DNA of 64,000 nt, taken from NCBI RefSeq assembly GCF_030272615.1, contig NC_081412.1, positions 686,458,583 to 686,522,582 of the forward strand, given 5' to 3'. The DNA comes from Cryptomeria japonica (taxonomy: Eukaryota > Streptophyta > Pinopsida > Cupressales > Cupressaceae). Of the stretch, positions 33,978-45,414 are shown piece by piece. Under the pieces are notes generated by a model that saw nothing but the letters and a program-made list of their open reading frames with translations, did not search any database and was not told the DNA's origin. The translations under genes were made by a program, and so were the position numbers. Every line of letters starts with the position of its first letter. Positions within the stretch are counted from its first letter, which is position 1.

Positions 33978-35090
33978 ATGGATATGAGTTTGGAGAAGCA
34001 ACTTGAGGTGGCACTTGAAGATTATGATGCTGAAAGGATGAAGAACTTGAAGCTACAAGATTAATTGAATTCTGCTCAATAATTCATTCTTGTCCTACAA
34101 GAGAGGTTGCCATTTGTTCAGGCTAGGAGGAAGGAACTTTTGCAGAATAAGGATAATGATGAGAAAGATGCACTTAATGAGAGATGTCTAAAGCTGAGTT
34201 AGAAGAACATGGTTATGAGAAATGAAATGCAAGCTATAAGTATGAGGATGTCTAAAGAGATTGAGGACAAGAAGAAAAAGGAAGAAAATCTTGTTGTATC
34301 TCCGAAAAACAAATGTGAAGAATGTGGAAGGTTGGTTCATGAGAATGATATGCCGAGAACTGATTTAGTACAATCCCAAAGTAATGAACAAGAGCTTGAA
34401 AGACAAATGATAATTCTAAGAGATGATCTGACTATTGCAAGTGAGTATAAAGAAAAAATCAAGATTAGTTTAGCACAATTAGATGAGTTATTGAAGAGAC
34501 AAAGGCAGAATGGAGATTCTAGTGGACTTGAATTTGAACAAGGACAGAGTTCTGATATTGCAAATGAATATCAAAACCATAAGGCACCGGCCAGGCAATT
34601 TAATTCTTATAAATTTAATGGTAGATGCTTTATTTGTAATAAATTTGGTCATATGGCTAGGTAATGTAGAAATAGAGAAAATCAAAAATTTGATTCTGCT
34701 CCCAGTCAATGTTCTAAATGTAGTAAGTATGGTCAAGATAGAATATTGAAGATTGAATCTTAAGTGTTAAGCATGTGGAAAATTTGGACATATGGCTAAT
34801 CAGTGCAAGTCAAGAAATTACACCAGTTTTAGCAAAGCAATTCAAAAGAACAATGTTACATATTATGCATGGAATGAGGTTGGACATATTGCTAAGTTCT
34901 GTAGAAGCATAAATCCATCAGTTAGTAATGGAGGATCAAATGAGAAAGGAAAAGAAAAGGTTAATGAAATCGGGCAAGATCATACCCAGAGATGGGTCAG
35001 GAAGTCATAAGAAAAATCAACAGATGGAAATGCACCGGTTACTCAACCAGCAGAGGAGGTTGCTCCTGCACCGATAGGAAGCTCATCTGG
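33978..35090 (+). pseudogene. Gag-like protein of C: coiled coil plus four zinc knuckles
   Basis: Open pieces from 33978 read MDMSLEKQLEVALEDYD..., then a Glu/Lys/Leu-rich region (34209-34560) likely to form a coiled coil, then CCHC-type knuckles: CFICNKFGHMAR-stop-C (34629-34674, CAA probably changed to TAA), CSKCSKYGQ (34709-34740, His lost), ACGKFGHMANQC (34767-34806) and YAWNEVGHIAKFC (34863-34905, the first two Cys lost). Zinc knuckles of Gag bind element RNA. The UBN2-type N-terminal Gag domain seen in A and B is not visible. The tail is Gln/Pro/Ala-rich. At least four stops or shifts break the frame. Confidence 0.7.
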
Positions 35091-35261
35091 CAACTAAGGT
35101 AGATGCCTTAGGGGTAGGGAAAATTCATGAAGATGATGCATATGCCCCAGGAAGAGGTTCTGTAAGATGTTCCAGACATTGGAGATGCTTATCCAACATG
35201 GAGATGTTTGATCAAGATCCGGTATCTTCCACCGGAGTCATTGATGTCAATGGAGGATTAG

Positions 35262-35554
35262 GGTTTCTTGGAGGATAAAAGGTAAAATTCATGGAAGTTG
35301 GATCATCATTTGTACCTATATTTGTTGCAAATCCAACTGTAGTTGAGGTCAAGGACTGTCCTTGGCCGATTTTTAGGCAATATTTGCATGTTGCTACCCT
35401 GGATGATTCAGTTGGCACTTTTTCTCGTGTCCCGAAGGAGTCATGTATGTCGAAGATGTAAGATCTTACATTCATTGTCATATTGAGGATTTGGGAACGA
35501 TTGATATTAAGAGCATGTACATGAATGAATTAATGGGAGATTCTGGAAAGATTA
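35262..35554 (+). pseudogene. Additional ORF of C, segment 1 (unknown function)
   Basis: After a non-coding gap the sequence reads KFMEVGSSFVPIFVANPTVV, then DCPWPIFRQYLHVATLDDSV with FSRVPKE, shifts frame, and continues as GVMYVEDVRSYIHCHIEDLG and MYMNELMGDSGK to the edge of element A (TSD GATTA). It is the start of a second long protein of C that resumes at 49579. It carries no retroviral enzyme motif. Additional ORFs are known in plant LTR elements, and I cannot assign this one to a named family. Confidence 0.6.
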
Positions 35555-36805
35555 TGTTGGCATTATGGATGAATTGATTATGTGTTGCATTGATGTCAAC
35601 ACTAGTTGTTATGGTTGGTTACCGACAGACAGGTTTTGGTTACCAGTAGAAGATCTAGTGTTATCGACAGAAGAGACTATTTGTTGGCCACTTCTGCCAT
35701 ATTTGGATCAATGGAGTATGTTTGATTTTATATATTACATGTTCTTGGAGCATGTTTTGGTCAGTTGGTATTGACTTAGTAATCAAATTCTATCATACAC
35801 TCTTGTAAACCCATACCAGCATTGGTTTAAGGTTTAATCGACAGAGCTTTCATCGAGGAATCTTGACAGGATGCATAAGTGGTGTTGGTGTGGCTTCTAG
35901 ATGAATTTCAGGATGCTGAAGATGTTCTTTGATCGTGCTTCAACTGCTTGAAGACATTGCTTTGGTGTGGTGGACCCAGAATAGGTCTGGTGCCTATCTA
36001 GGTTATGAACCAATATCATGTTAACGTGTACTCTACACGTTATCGGGATGTTTTGGGATATTCTATGGATTGGTTATTGTTGTTTTGTTCTTAAGATGAC
36101 ATGGCATATCATTGTAATATGGATTTATGTAATGATCTTGTTGTAATATCTTTTAGGTGGCCGACCTAATTGGTTTAGGCCTTAGGGTTGGTATAAAATG
36201 ATGTAAGATCTCATTGTAGATTATGGTAATGGAATGGAGATTATGTGTCGTGGTCTTGGAATGCAATATCATATGCAAAGGAGATTTGGTCGATCATAGG
36301 TGATCGAATTAGGATTAAGGAAGAGGTCAAAGGCCTCCGGTATTGAGCTTAACCAAGACTGTAATCAGGCATGGTAGATGTTATCTCTGGCAGTTCACTC
36401 TATTGGATTGTTGTCCATTTATCTTGAGGTGGTTATAACCTCTCTATAGTTAGTGAGCCTCTTTTGTAATGAGTCGTACGCTTTAGGCAGTGTGCCTTCT
36501 TGCATGTGCAGGCCCCTCATTGTATCACATACTTTCTATAGAAGTATCATCTAACTATGGGTAGGCTTCCCATTTTGGTTTTTCCCTTTCTGGTTTTTCC
36601 ATGTACAAATCATGGTGTTATGTGGTATGATTGCATTGTGTTGATTATCTATTTTATTGTTAAGTTGTATTGCTTACTTGTATCTGTTTCTGCTTTACCG
36701 ATACTTAATCTGGTTTAAGGTTATTAAGTAGATTAAATGATATAATTTGTTAACAACTGATTCACCCCCCCCCCTCCTCTTAGTTGTTCACCAGTTATCC
36801 TAACA
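35555..36805 (+). repeat. 5' LTR of A (1251 bp)
   Basis: TGTTGGCATTATGGATG ... CACCAGTTATCCTAACA. TATA at 36192-36198, box GGTTTTTCCC...GGTTTTTCCATG at about 36578-36603, and GATTCAC plus a C-run at about 36759-36776. It matches the 3' LTR with about 7 differences per 100 bases over the first 245 bases. Confidence 0.95.
36192..36198 (+). promoter_or_regulatory. TATA box of A
   Basis: TATAAAA, conserved in the 3' LTR at 48964-48970. Confidence 0.65.
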
Positions 36806-36807
36806 AT

Positions 36808-36820
36808 TGGTATCAGAGCT
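36808..36820 (+). promoter_or_regulatory. Primer binding site of A
   Basis: TTGGTATCAGAGC, two bases after the LTR, is an exact match to the tRNA-iMet primer complement. Confidence 0.9.
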
Positions 36821-36863
36821 TTGGTCCTCTTTTGCAGAAGCTTAACTGCTTGAGGTAGATCCT

Positions 36864-37802
36864 ATGGCAGCTAACACTTCAAATCCACCGACAACTATTT
36901 TTCAGAAGAGAAATCCTTAAGCTTGATGGAACAAATTATGGGATGTGGAAAATTTGAATGGAGACTCATATTAGATGTCTTGGAAAGGATATTTGGGAGA
37001 TCAATGAGAAAGGATACACACCTTATGATCTGGCATCTGGCAATCCTTCTCCTGGAGACTTGGATAAGAATATTGAAAATGATTGCAGAGCTAGAGAAGC
37101 CCTCTTGTGTGCACTTACTAATCAACAGATCATGGGATTGACTGATAAATCATTGGCAAACATTATGTGGGATAAATTACAAACTCAAAATGAAGGTGAT
37201 CCTACTATCAAAATTGCTAAACTTGATGGTTACTGGGTAAGATATTAAAACTTAAAGATGGAAGATAATGAAAGAATTGTTGTGTTTATGGAAAGAGTAA
37301 ATGAGATTGTTATGGGAATTCAATGTTGTGGAGGATTTTTGAGTGAAGATGAAATAGTTTCCAAAGTCTTGAGAGCCCTTCCATTGGCTTACAAGATGAA
37401 GGCAACTGCAATTAATGAGTTGAGAACAATGGCAAACTCTTCAGTTAACAGATTCATTTTGATTGAGAAATTATCTGCTTTTGAGCTTGAAGAATTTGGA
37501 TATTCTGGAGCTATAAAGTCTGAACCTGATTTTCATGCATCATCATCATCATCTACTGACAAAAGTGATTGGAAAGTCCTATATGCAAAAGAATTGGAAG
37601 ATATGAGGAAAGAAGATGAAGAATTTGAGAAACTTGAAGCCTTATTTGCTAGAAGAGTACCTAAAGGACCGACAAGAAGTAAGTATGAAGGAAAATCACC
37701 TTTTAAATGTTTTGCATGTAATAAGATTGGTTATTTTTCATCTAGATGTCCTGAAAGGAATGCAAGATTTGAAGAAAGAGTTACAAAATCATTTAAGCCT
37801 AA
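36864..37802 (+). pseudogene. Gag of Copia element A
   Basis: ATG at 36864 begins the frame; a shift follows near 36913, and a stop lies at 37246. The UBN2-type Gag core is seen as NYGMWKICMETHIRCLGKDI, ALLCALTNQQIM, MWDKLQTQ, FMERVNEIVMGIQ and KVLRALPLAYKMKATAI, the usual order for Copia Gag. The zinc knuckle reads CFACNKIGYFSSRC, with Tyr where His binds zinc, consistent with a CAT to TAT change. Gag forms the virus-like particle. It runs directly into integrase because of a deletion near 37803. Confidence 0.85.
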
Positions 37803-38491
37803 CCTATTTGATTCACACTGACTTATGTGGTCCAACAAGGACTAGAAGCTTTCAAGGTGATAGGTATTTCATGTTGATTATTGATGACTATTCTAGAATG
37901 ATGTGGGTGACTTTTCTAAGGGAGAAGTTTGAAGCCTTTGAGAAATTCAATATCTTTAAAGCAAAGGTTGAAACAAAAATTGTATTGAAAATAAAATGTC
38001 TAAGAGCAGATCATGGCGGTGAGTTCACTTCTCATGAATTTAACAGTTATTGTGAGACAAATGGAATTAATAGACACTTATCTGCACCTCGGACTCCTCA
38101 GCAAAATGGAGTAGTGGAAAGAAAGAACATAACCATTTTGGATGCAACAATATCTATGATGATGGAAGCCAAATTTCCTGACATCTACTGGAGAGAAGCA
38201 GCGAGTACAATAGTCTACACATTCAAGAGAGTTCACATCAAAGGTGTAATTGGTAAGACCCCTTATGAATTATGGTTTGGACATACACCTACTGTTAAAT
38301 ATTTCAGAATTTTTGGAAGTAAATGCTATATCAAAAGAGATGATTCAATTGGAAAGTTTGATCCTAGATGTGATGAAGGGATATTTATTGGTTATTCAAT
38401 TCCAAGCAAAGCATATAGATGTTATAACAAAAGATTGCAAAAAATTATGGAGAGTGCTAATGTGAAAGTGGATGAGAAATATGAAAATTAA
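37803..38491 (+). pseudogene. Integrase of Copia element A, N-terminus missing
   Basis: The frame enters at LIHTDLCGP, the first catalytic Asp, directly after Gag. LMIIDD-like YFMLIIDDYSRMMWVTF, the second Asp region LRADHGGEFTS, and the Glu region TPQQNGVVERKN follow: the D-D-E core of retroviral-type integrases, which join element DNA to the host. The C-terminal part (GKTPYELWFGHTPTVKYFRI, FGSKCYIKRDD) is present. The HHCC zinc domain, the GAG-pre-integrase segment and the whole protease are missing, about 700 bases compared with B. Confidence 0.9.
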
Positions 38492-39459
38492 TCTATATCA
38501 TATGATAGGGAATCAGCAGTCGAAATGATCATAACTAAATTGGCAATGCCTCAACCGATACAGGAAACTAAGACAGTTACACCGACACAATCAGAAAATT
38601 CAACTGTGACTGATGATCAGAGTAGTTAACCTGAAGTTCAGAAGACACCAAGGTATGTAAGATTAAATCATTCTGAAGATCAAATCATTGGAGATAGGAA
38701 CAAGGGAGTTATGACAAGAAGAAGATTGGCAAATGAAGAGGTATGTCTTATTTCTGAAATTCAACCGACATCTATTATTGAAGCTTGTAAGGATAAACAT
38801 TGGTTAAAAGCTATGGAAGATGAATTAGATCAGATAGATAACAATGAGACTTGGACTTTAGTTCCCCGGCCTAAAAATAAGAATGTTATTGGAACTGAAT
38901 GGGTTTTTAGGGATAAACTAAATGAGGATGGTCAAGTTGTAAGAAACAAAGCTAGATTGGTTTGTAAAGGATATTCTCAAATGTAAAGAATTGATTATGG
39001 TGAGACATTTGCACCTGTAGCTAGAATTGAAGTTGTTAGACTATTTCTTGCCTATGCAGCTTATAAGAACTATAAGGTTTATCAAATGGATGTTAAATGT
39101 GCATTTTTGAATGGTGAACTTGAGGAAGAAGTATACGTTGAGCAACCTAATGGATTTTCACTGACAAATGATAAAGATATGGTTTGTAGATTGAAGAAAG
39201 CTTTATATGGATTGAAACAAGCTCCTAGAGCTTGGTATGCAAGGTCGGATAAATATCTTTTGAAGCTTGGTTTTACCTAAGGTAGTGCTAATGGTAATTT
39301 ATGTTATAAGATCATTGATGATGATATTCTGATTATTGAAGTATTTGTTGATGATATCATTTTCAGAGGAGAAGATAAATTGTGCATGGAATTTGCTAAC
39401 AACATGAAGAATGAATTTGAAATGTCCATGATTGGTGAGATGAGCTTTTTCATAGGTTT
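38492..39459 (+). pseudogene. Reverse transcriptase of A, 5' part
   Basis: Motifs in order: [46 protein letters not shown] (then TAA, probably from CAA/GAA), [20 protein letters not shown] (first catalytic Asp), [16 protein letters not shown] and EVFVDDIIF (catalytic Asp pair intact, about 39340-39366). Cut by G after SFFIGF at the target GGTTT and resumed at 47202. RT copies the RNA genome into DNA. Confidence 0.9.
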
Positions 39460-40968
39460 TGGTGCAGGAGCACCCCATCAAACCCTTCAAGATGATAAGT
39501 CATACTCTAATAAGGGAGGCTAAGGCATTGAAAATGTCTTTAGAATTTTTTGTGTAGGTTTTCAATCATGCATTGTGTGTTTGTAATAATCAACTCCGTC
39601 TTGTGAGCCAAACTCCTATTTTGGCATTTCTATGTGCCAATTAGGACTTTTGGACAATAGGGGATAAAATGTGTTGGTTTTAGTGTTTTAAGATGTTTTA
39701 GGAGGGGTTAAACTTGACCCAAGGCATTAGGAGGCGAAAGATGACATTTTGACAACTTTTGCTAAAGTTGTCAAAAGTTGTCATGAACAACTTTTATGCA
39801 CTTTTTGCATTTTGTTATTTGAAATTCCTCCAATGGCTCTTACCTCTTGATTTTAGGTTGAGAGTAGATTTATAGTAGTTTATACACCTTTTGGATCCAA
39901 TTATCAAGCGTGATTGTATGAAGAAGAGTTTTGATGCCAACAATCTAATAGAATTCTGAGATTTTCCTGCAATTCTAGAGTTTTGGTCCGTGGTACGGTT
40001 CTATATGGTTTGGGATCCATTCCAAATGATGTGAATTGGTTGGAGAGGAGAGTTAAATTTGTTTTATCTTTGATTTAAATTCTTGATTGTGTGTGTTGCT
40101 CCTAATATTTAAGTTTTACTATAGGTGCCCAAAAAACTAGGGTTTACCTTGGGTTTTTCCTCCTCCATGGCCATATCTTGCACTTTATCAATCTGAGACC
40201 CATGGGATTTGGTGAAAGGAAAGTATGGTTAATTTATTCTAGGATTCCAAGATTTTTTTTTAGGAGGAGCAAGGGAGGGAAGTGTTTGGAGTGACCCTAG
40301 GTAGACATCTCTATGTGGCTACCTAGACCTTGAACAAGCAAAATTACCTTGTGTGCAAATGACGATGATTCTATTCTTGTATCCTTGGACTACATATTGG
40401 TTTATGGATCCCCACATGCCCATGGGATTTTGATAGGCTGGTTCATTCATGTTAGTATAGTTGCTTCACAAAAGAGGCCTAATTAGCCCTTTACGACAAT
40501 CAACATCCTGTCGGCAAAGACCTTTGTTTTCCAGACCTTGACCCTTCCTTTTGGGTAGTTGTGTAACTTAAAAAAGGGTGCTTGAATCCATAATTCATTT
40601 TCCAAGGTGTTTGGGAAAACTTGAACTTAAGGTCTCTTTACCCGCTAAATAGGGCTATAAGCAACTAGGCCTAATTGGGTGAATTTCCTAAGGAATGGGC
40701 ATGTATCCTTGCAACTGGTTCTTTGTCTGACCTTGGGAAGTCTTGTATGACCCAAAACTAGTATGCAAATGATTTGTAACCGTTGGAGGTATCATGGAGT
40801 GTTTTTTAGCAAGGTACCCCTGATTGAGTAGGTATGAGTCTTGAAGATGGTGAGATGATTGCACTAATGTTGTAGAGTCTTGTCTTGATAGGATCCCATT
40901 CTTGGATTTAGGGGTCAATGTCATACATTTTGAGGTGTTTGGCAGGTTGCAAGGAGGGCTCTGCATCA
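39460..40968 (+). repeat. 5' LTR of G (1509 bp)
   Basis: TGGTGCAGGAGCACC ... GCTCTGCATCA. The 3' LTR ends GCATGA at the same place, one base changed. By eye the first 230 bases differ from the 3' LTR at about 19 positions. Confidence 0.95.
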
Positions 40969-40970
40969 AG

Positions 40971-40983
40971 TGGTATTAGAGCT
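40971..40983 (+). promoter_or_regulatory. Primer binding site of G
   Basis: TGGTATTAGAGCT follows the 5' LTR by two bases. It differs from the tRNA-iMet complement by one C-to-T change. Confidence 0.85.
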
Positions 40984-41017
40984 AGTAACAACTTTGGTAA
41001 AGAGATAGAATTGAGAG

Positions 41018-42200
41018 ATGTCAAAGGGACAAGAAGAAGAGGTCCCTAGAGGACCAATCACCAACATGGAATTGGCAAAGATTGTGAGAGAGCAGGCCAC
41101 TACTTGCAAGGCAATGTAGAGGGATCTAGAGAGGTTGAGAGGTAGAGTATATGGGAAGGAAGATAGAGGCACAGGTAGTGGTGATGAATGGGATGAGGAT
41201 GACATCCCTATGCTGGAGGAAGAGGCAATTCCTCCTAATAAGAGGCACTTCCTTAATGCCCTCAAATCCATGGAGAGGAGAACCATGGAGCAGAATATTG
41301 ATTTGCCAACTTTCACTGAGAAAATGGAACCAGATGTTGTGATGTATTGGATAGACTCCCTGTCTAGTTTCTTTGAGTGTGAAGACATTCCAGGACACTA
41401 GAAGGTGAAGATTGCTAATTCTAAGTTGAAGGGAGCAGCCCTAACTTGGTGGAAATTTGTCCAAGAGGAAAGAGAGAAGGACAATAAGCCCAAGATTGTT
41501 TCATGGAAAAGGATGGTTGCCTTAATCAAAGAGGCCTATGTACCCAAAGACTATGAAATACAACTCCATAAGAGGAGACAAAATCTCAAGTAGGAGGAGA
41601 TGGATGTGAACTCGTATACTAAGGAGTTCCAAAGGCTATGCATGAAGTCTAAAACAAAAGAGGAAGAGAGTGAGAAAGTTGCCCATTACCTGAATGGATT
41701 AAGGTACAACATTCAAGAAGAACTGAACCTTCTTATCCCGGATACCATTGGTAGATTCCATCAACTTGCTATCAAGGTGGAAGAGAAGATCAAAAGGAGA
41801 CAAGAGAAAAATAATAAAGGAAGAGGAAGACAACAGAGGGGTGGAAGAAATTTTTTCAGAAGTAAAGGAAATGGTTTTGGCAATCACAGTGAAACCACTC
41901 AAGAAGGCACTAAGGGAGAGAGTAGTTCCAATAAAAATGGAGGATACAATCAGAGAGATGACTTCAGAGGAAGAAGACCACCATTTAGAGGGAGATCTCA
42001 AGGTAGGGGTCAAATCAGATGTTATAAATGCAATCAAGAAGGACACATGGCCAATATATGCCTAGATAAACCTACTAGTTCCATGGGAGAAAGGAGAAGT
42101 AACTCGATTTTAGAGGTTGATTGCCAAAGTGTGGCAAGTACAAACATATACCAAAGTGTCAATACCCCTGATAGTTATGGATACCCTGAAAGAGGTGAAG
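41018..42200 (+). pseudogene. Gag of Gypsy element G
   Basis: ATG at 41018 opens the frame. Stops at about 41116 (TAG), 41399 (TAG) and 41591 (TAG) interrupt it, each where Gln or Trp is likely. The retrotransposon Gag core is visible as VMYWIDSLSSFFECEDIPG, LKGAALTWWKFVQEE and MVALIKEAYVPKDYE, followed by FQRLCMKSKTKEEE and YLNGLRYNIQEELN. An Arg/Gly-rich region leads to an intact zinc knuckle, CYKCNQEGHMANIC (about 42020-42061). Gag forms the particle and binds RNA. Confidence 0.9.
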
Positions 42201-42970
42201 CTTTGATGATTAGAAGAGCAGTAACCACTATGAAGATGTCTGATAGAGAACCCCCACAGAGGAATTCTCTATTCAAGACCACTTGCAAAGCGGGTGGAAA
42301 GGTCTGCAAGGTCCTAATAGATTATGGTTCAACTGTAAACTTTATGTCTCTAGAGATGGTGGAGAAACTAAAGCTGAGGAGACTACCTCAGCCTTTCCCC
42401 TACAAGGTCGCATGGCTCACACAAGGACAACAAGTTGTTGTGGAAGAGTAGGCTTGGGTGGAATTCCAAATTGGAACCTATAGAGATAGGTTGATGTTTC
42501 ACATTGCAAAGATGGATGATTTCCATCTCCTATATGGGAGACCATGGTAGTTTGATTTGAAGGCACAACATGATGGTGCTAGGAATACATATTCCATCAC
42601 CAAGGATGGTAAGGTGATTGAGTTGCTACCTTTAATGGAGGATGAGGAGGAGACCAAACAAAAGGAGGCCAAGGTGTTGGTATTAGGAGGGAAGAAGTTC
42701 ATGAGGAACATGGAAAATGAAGACATGGTTTGTTATGCCCTTATCCCTATTCCAATAGTAACAAAGGTGAAGAGGTTTGAAGACAAGAAAGAGGATAGAT
42801 TGAGGTTGATTGACCCTGCAGTGCAACAACTACTAGACAAATACAAGGGTGTCATCTCTGATGGCATGCCAGGGTCACTACCTCCCATAAGGGACATAAA
42901 CCATTGTATAGACCTTATACCTAGATCCACCTTGCCTAATAAAGAAGCATACAAGCTCACACCGGATTAG
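42201..42970 (+). pseudogene. Aspartic protease and linker of G
   Basis: The retropepsin active site reads KVLIDYGSTVNFMS (about 42303-42345); the expected D-S/T-G has Tyr in the middle position. The flap-end region DDFHLLYGRPW (about 42510-42548) is followed by TAG where Gln is usual. A second TAG lies at 42448-42450. The linker ends YKGVISDGMPGSLPPIRDIN and HCIDLIPRSTLPNKEAYKLT, the segment preceding the Gypsy RT. A TAG follows at 42967-42969. The protease cuts the Gag-Pol polyprotein. Confidence 0.85.
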
Positions 42971-43936
42971 AATGTTGAGATGGAAAAACAGGCTGAAGAA
43001 TTGTTGGAGTCTGGATTGATTGGAAAAAGTTTGGGCCCATGTGCAGTCCCTGCAATCTTGGCACCCAAAAAGGAAGGCACTTGGAGGCTTTGCACCAACT
43101 CAAGAGATATCAACAAGATTACTATTAGGTATAGGTTTCCCATGCCTAGGATTGAAGATTTGTTAGATTGTTTGGGGGGTGCTAGATATTTTACAAAAGT
43201 TGATTTAAAGAGTGGCTATCATCAGATTAGGATTAGGTCGGGAGATGAATGGAAGGCTGCATTTAAAACAAATGAGGGTTTATATGAGTGGAAATTCATG
43301 CCCTTCGGCTTATTCAATGCACCTAGTACCTTTATGAAGTTAATGAATGAAGTCTTAAGGGATTTCATAGGGAAATTTGTTATAGTCTACCTACATGACA
43401 TTCTAGTTTTCAGTCAAACCAAAGGAGAGCATCTAAAACATGTAGACCTGGTCCTAATAAGATTGTATGAAGAATAGTTAATGATCAACTTGGAAAAGTG
43501 TTTCTTTATGGAGGAAGAGATCATTTACTTGGGATTTGTAATCTCATATGGTGAATTGAAAATGGATCAAGAAAAGGTGAGTGCCATATTGTCTTGGCAT
43601 ACACCTAGGACAATGAATGATGTTAGAAGTGTCCATGGCTTAGCTACCTTCTATAGGAAGTTTATAAGAGGCTTTAGCCATATTTGTGCCCCTATGCTTG
43701 ATACAATGAAGGGAGGAAAAAAGTGCAGGTTTAGTTGGACAGAAGAAGCAGATAACTCTTTTGAAACCCTGAAGAGGAAAGTTGTAGAGCAGCCAGTCCT
43801 TTCCCTACCTGATTTCAACAAGATCTTCCAAGTGGAGTGTGATTCTATTCACATGGCTATTGGAGCAGTGCTCAGTCAAGAGGGAAGACCTATTGCTTTC
43901 TTCAGTGAGATGTTGAATGAGGCAAAGAGGAGATAA
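42971..43936 (+). pseudogene. Reverse transcriptase and start of RNase H of G
   Basis: Motifs: [34 protein letters not shown] (usually C.DYR.LN), [16 protein letters not shown] (first Asp), [16 protein letters not shown], and [10 protein letters not shown] (about 43383-43412) where the family has YLDD, so the second catalytic Asp is His. TAG at 43475. Then the thumb/connection IYLGFVISYGELKMDQEKV and LATFYRKFIRGFSHICAPM. RNase H begins FQVECDSIHMAIGAVLSQEG. TAA at 43934-43936 follows EAKRR. The YLHD change alone would inactivate polymerisation. Confidence 0.95.
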
Positions 43937-45414
43937 TCATCTTATGACCTAGAGATGTATGCTCTAGTCCAATCCTTGAAAAAATGGAGACACTACTTGC
44001 TACCAAAAGAGTTCATAGTTTTCATCATAGCTTTCATAGACAACTAGGCCCTTAGATTTATAAATAGTCAAGAAAAGTTGAATCACCAGCACATGAAGTG
44101 GGTAGAGACCCTACAAGCTTTCACTTTCATTCTTAAGCACAAGAAAGGAGTCAAGAATAAAGTGGCAAATGCTCTGAGCATAAGAGTCCTAACTACAAAT
44201 CAATTTCAGTTGGAGAGTGTTGGAATAGACTCCTTGAAAGCCATGTATGAGAGTGATGAAGATTTTGGAGAGGTCTATAAGGTATGTGCTTCATTTGATG
44301 AACGGTTTCATGTTGAGTATTCTAAATTTTTGATTCAAAAAGGATTGTTGTTTAAGGGTGCACAACTATGCATACCCAAATGCTCTATGAGATTGAATAT
44401 CATCAGGGAGAAACATTATGGAGAAATGGCAGGCAATTTTGACAAGACACTAGATCTAGTAAAAAGACACTATTTTTGGCCCAAACTACAAGCAGATGTC
44501 AGGAGATTTGTGGAGACATGTGTGATCTACCATAAGGCAAAAGGAAAGTCTGCCAATGCAAGCTTATACCATCCTTTACCCATACCTTCAAGACCATGGG
44601 AAAGCATAAGTATGGATTTTGTTTTAGGATTACCTAAGACAAAGAAATGATATGATATTGTTTTTGTAGTGGTGGATAGGTTTAGTAAGATGGCACATTT
44701 CTTGCCATGCAAAACCACTTGTGATGCCTCTTATGTAGTAGACTTGTTCTTTATGGAGATTGTCTGGATACATGGTTTGCCTTTGAATATAGTCTCTGAT
44801 AGGGATGTAAAATTTATTGGTCACTTCTAGAGGACCTTTGAAAGAATCTTGGTACAAATTTATCCTTCTCCTCAGCCTACCATCCCCAAATAGATGGTCA
44901 AACTGAAGTTGTAAACAAGTCACTAGGGAATCTAATAGGGTGTTTGACTAGACAACATGGAGAAACGTGGGATAGTATATTGTCTCAGGCAAAATTCTCC
45001 TATAATGATACAGTGAATAGGAGTATTGGTAAGTCACCTTTCCAGATTGTATATGGCATCCACCCAAGGGGTGTTATGGAGTTGAGAGAGATACCTCAAG
45101 GAGAAGCCATTAGTGCCGATGGAGAAACCTTTGCTACTACCATAAAAGAAATCCATGACCAAGTTAAGACTCATCTTCAACAATCTGCACAAAGATATAA
45201 AATTCATGTTGACAAAAAGAAGAGAGATGTTCAGTTTGATGTGGGAGACTTGGTGTGGGTTCACTTGAAGAAGGAAAGACTTCCAAAAGGTAGATACACA
45301 AAACTGATGCAAAGAAAGATTGGACCCTACCAAATCTTGAAGAAATGTGGTTCAAATGTCTATGAACTTCAACTACCATCTGATCTTGGTTTGTCACTTA
45401 TTTTTAATGTGTGA
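43937..45414 (+). pseudogene. RNase H end and integrase of G
   Basis: RNase H continues SSYDLEMYALVQSLKKWRHY and HMKWVETLQAFTFILKHKKG. The integrase zinc domain has H-Y-G-E-M-A-G-N and CVIYHKAKGK, with Tyr for the last Cys. The core shows SMDFVLGLPKTKK, then TGA (44648-44650), [15 protein letters not shown] and [12 protein letters not shown], then TAG (44827-44829). A frameshift near 44845 follows. The frame resumes with DGQTEVVNKSL (the catalytic Glu) and continues to SPFQIVYGIHPRG and VGDLVWVHLKKERLPKGRYT. The D-D-E triad is present but in separate frames. Confidence 0.9.

Noticed and set aside
41699-45397. Minus-strand open frames across element G
   Set aside because: Shadows of the Gypsy gag-pol frame; no independent motifs.
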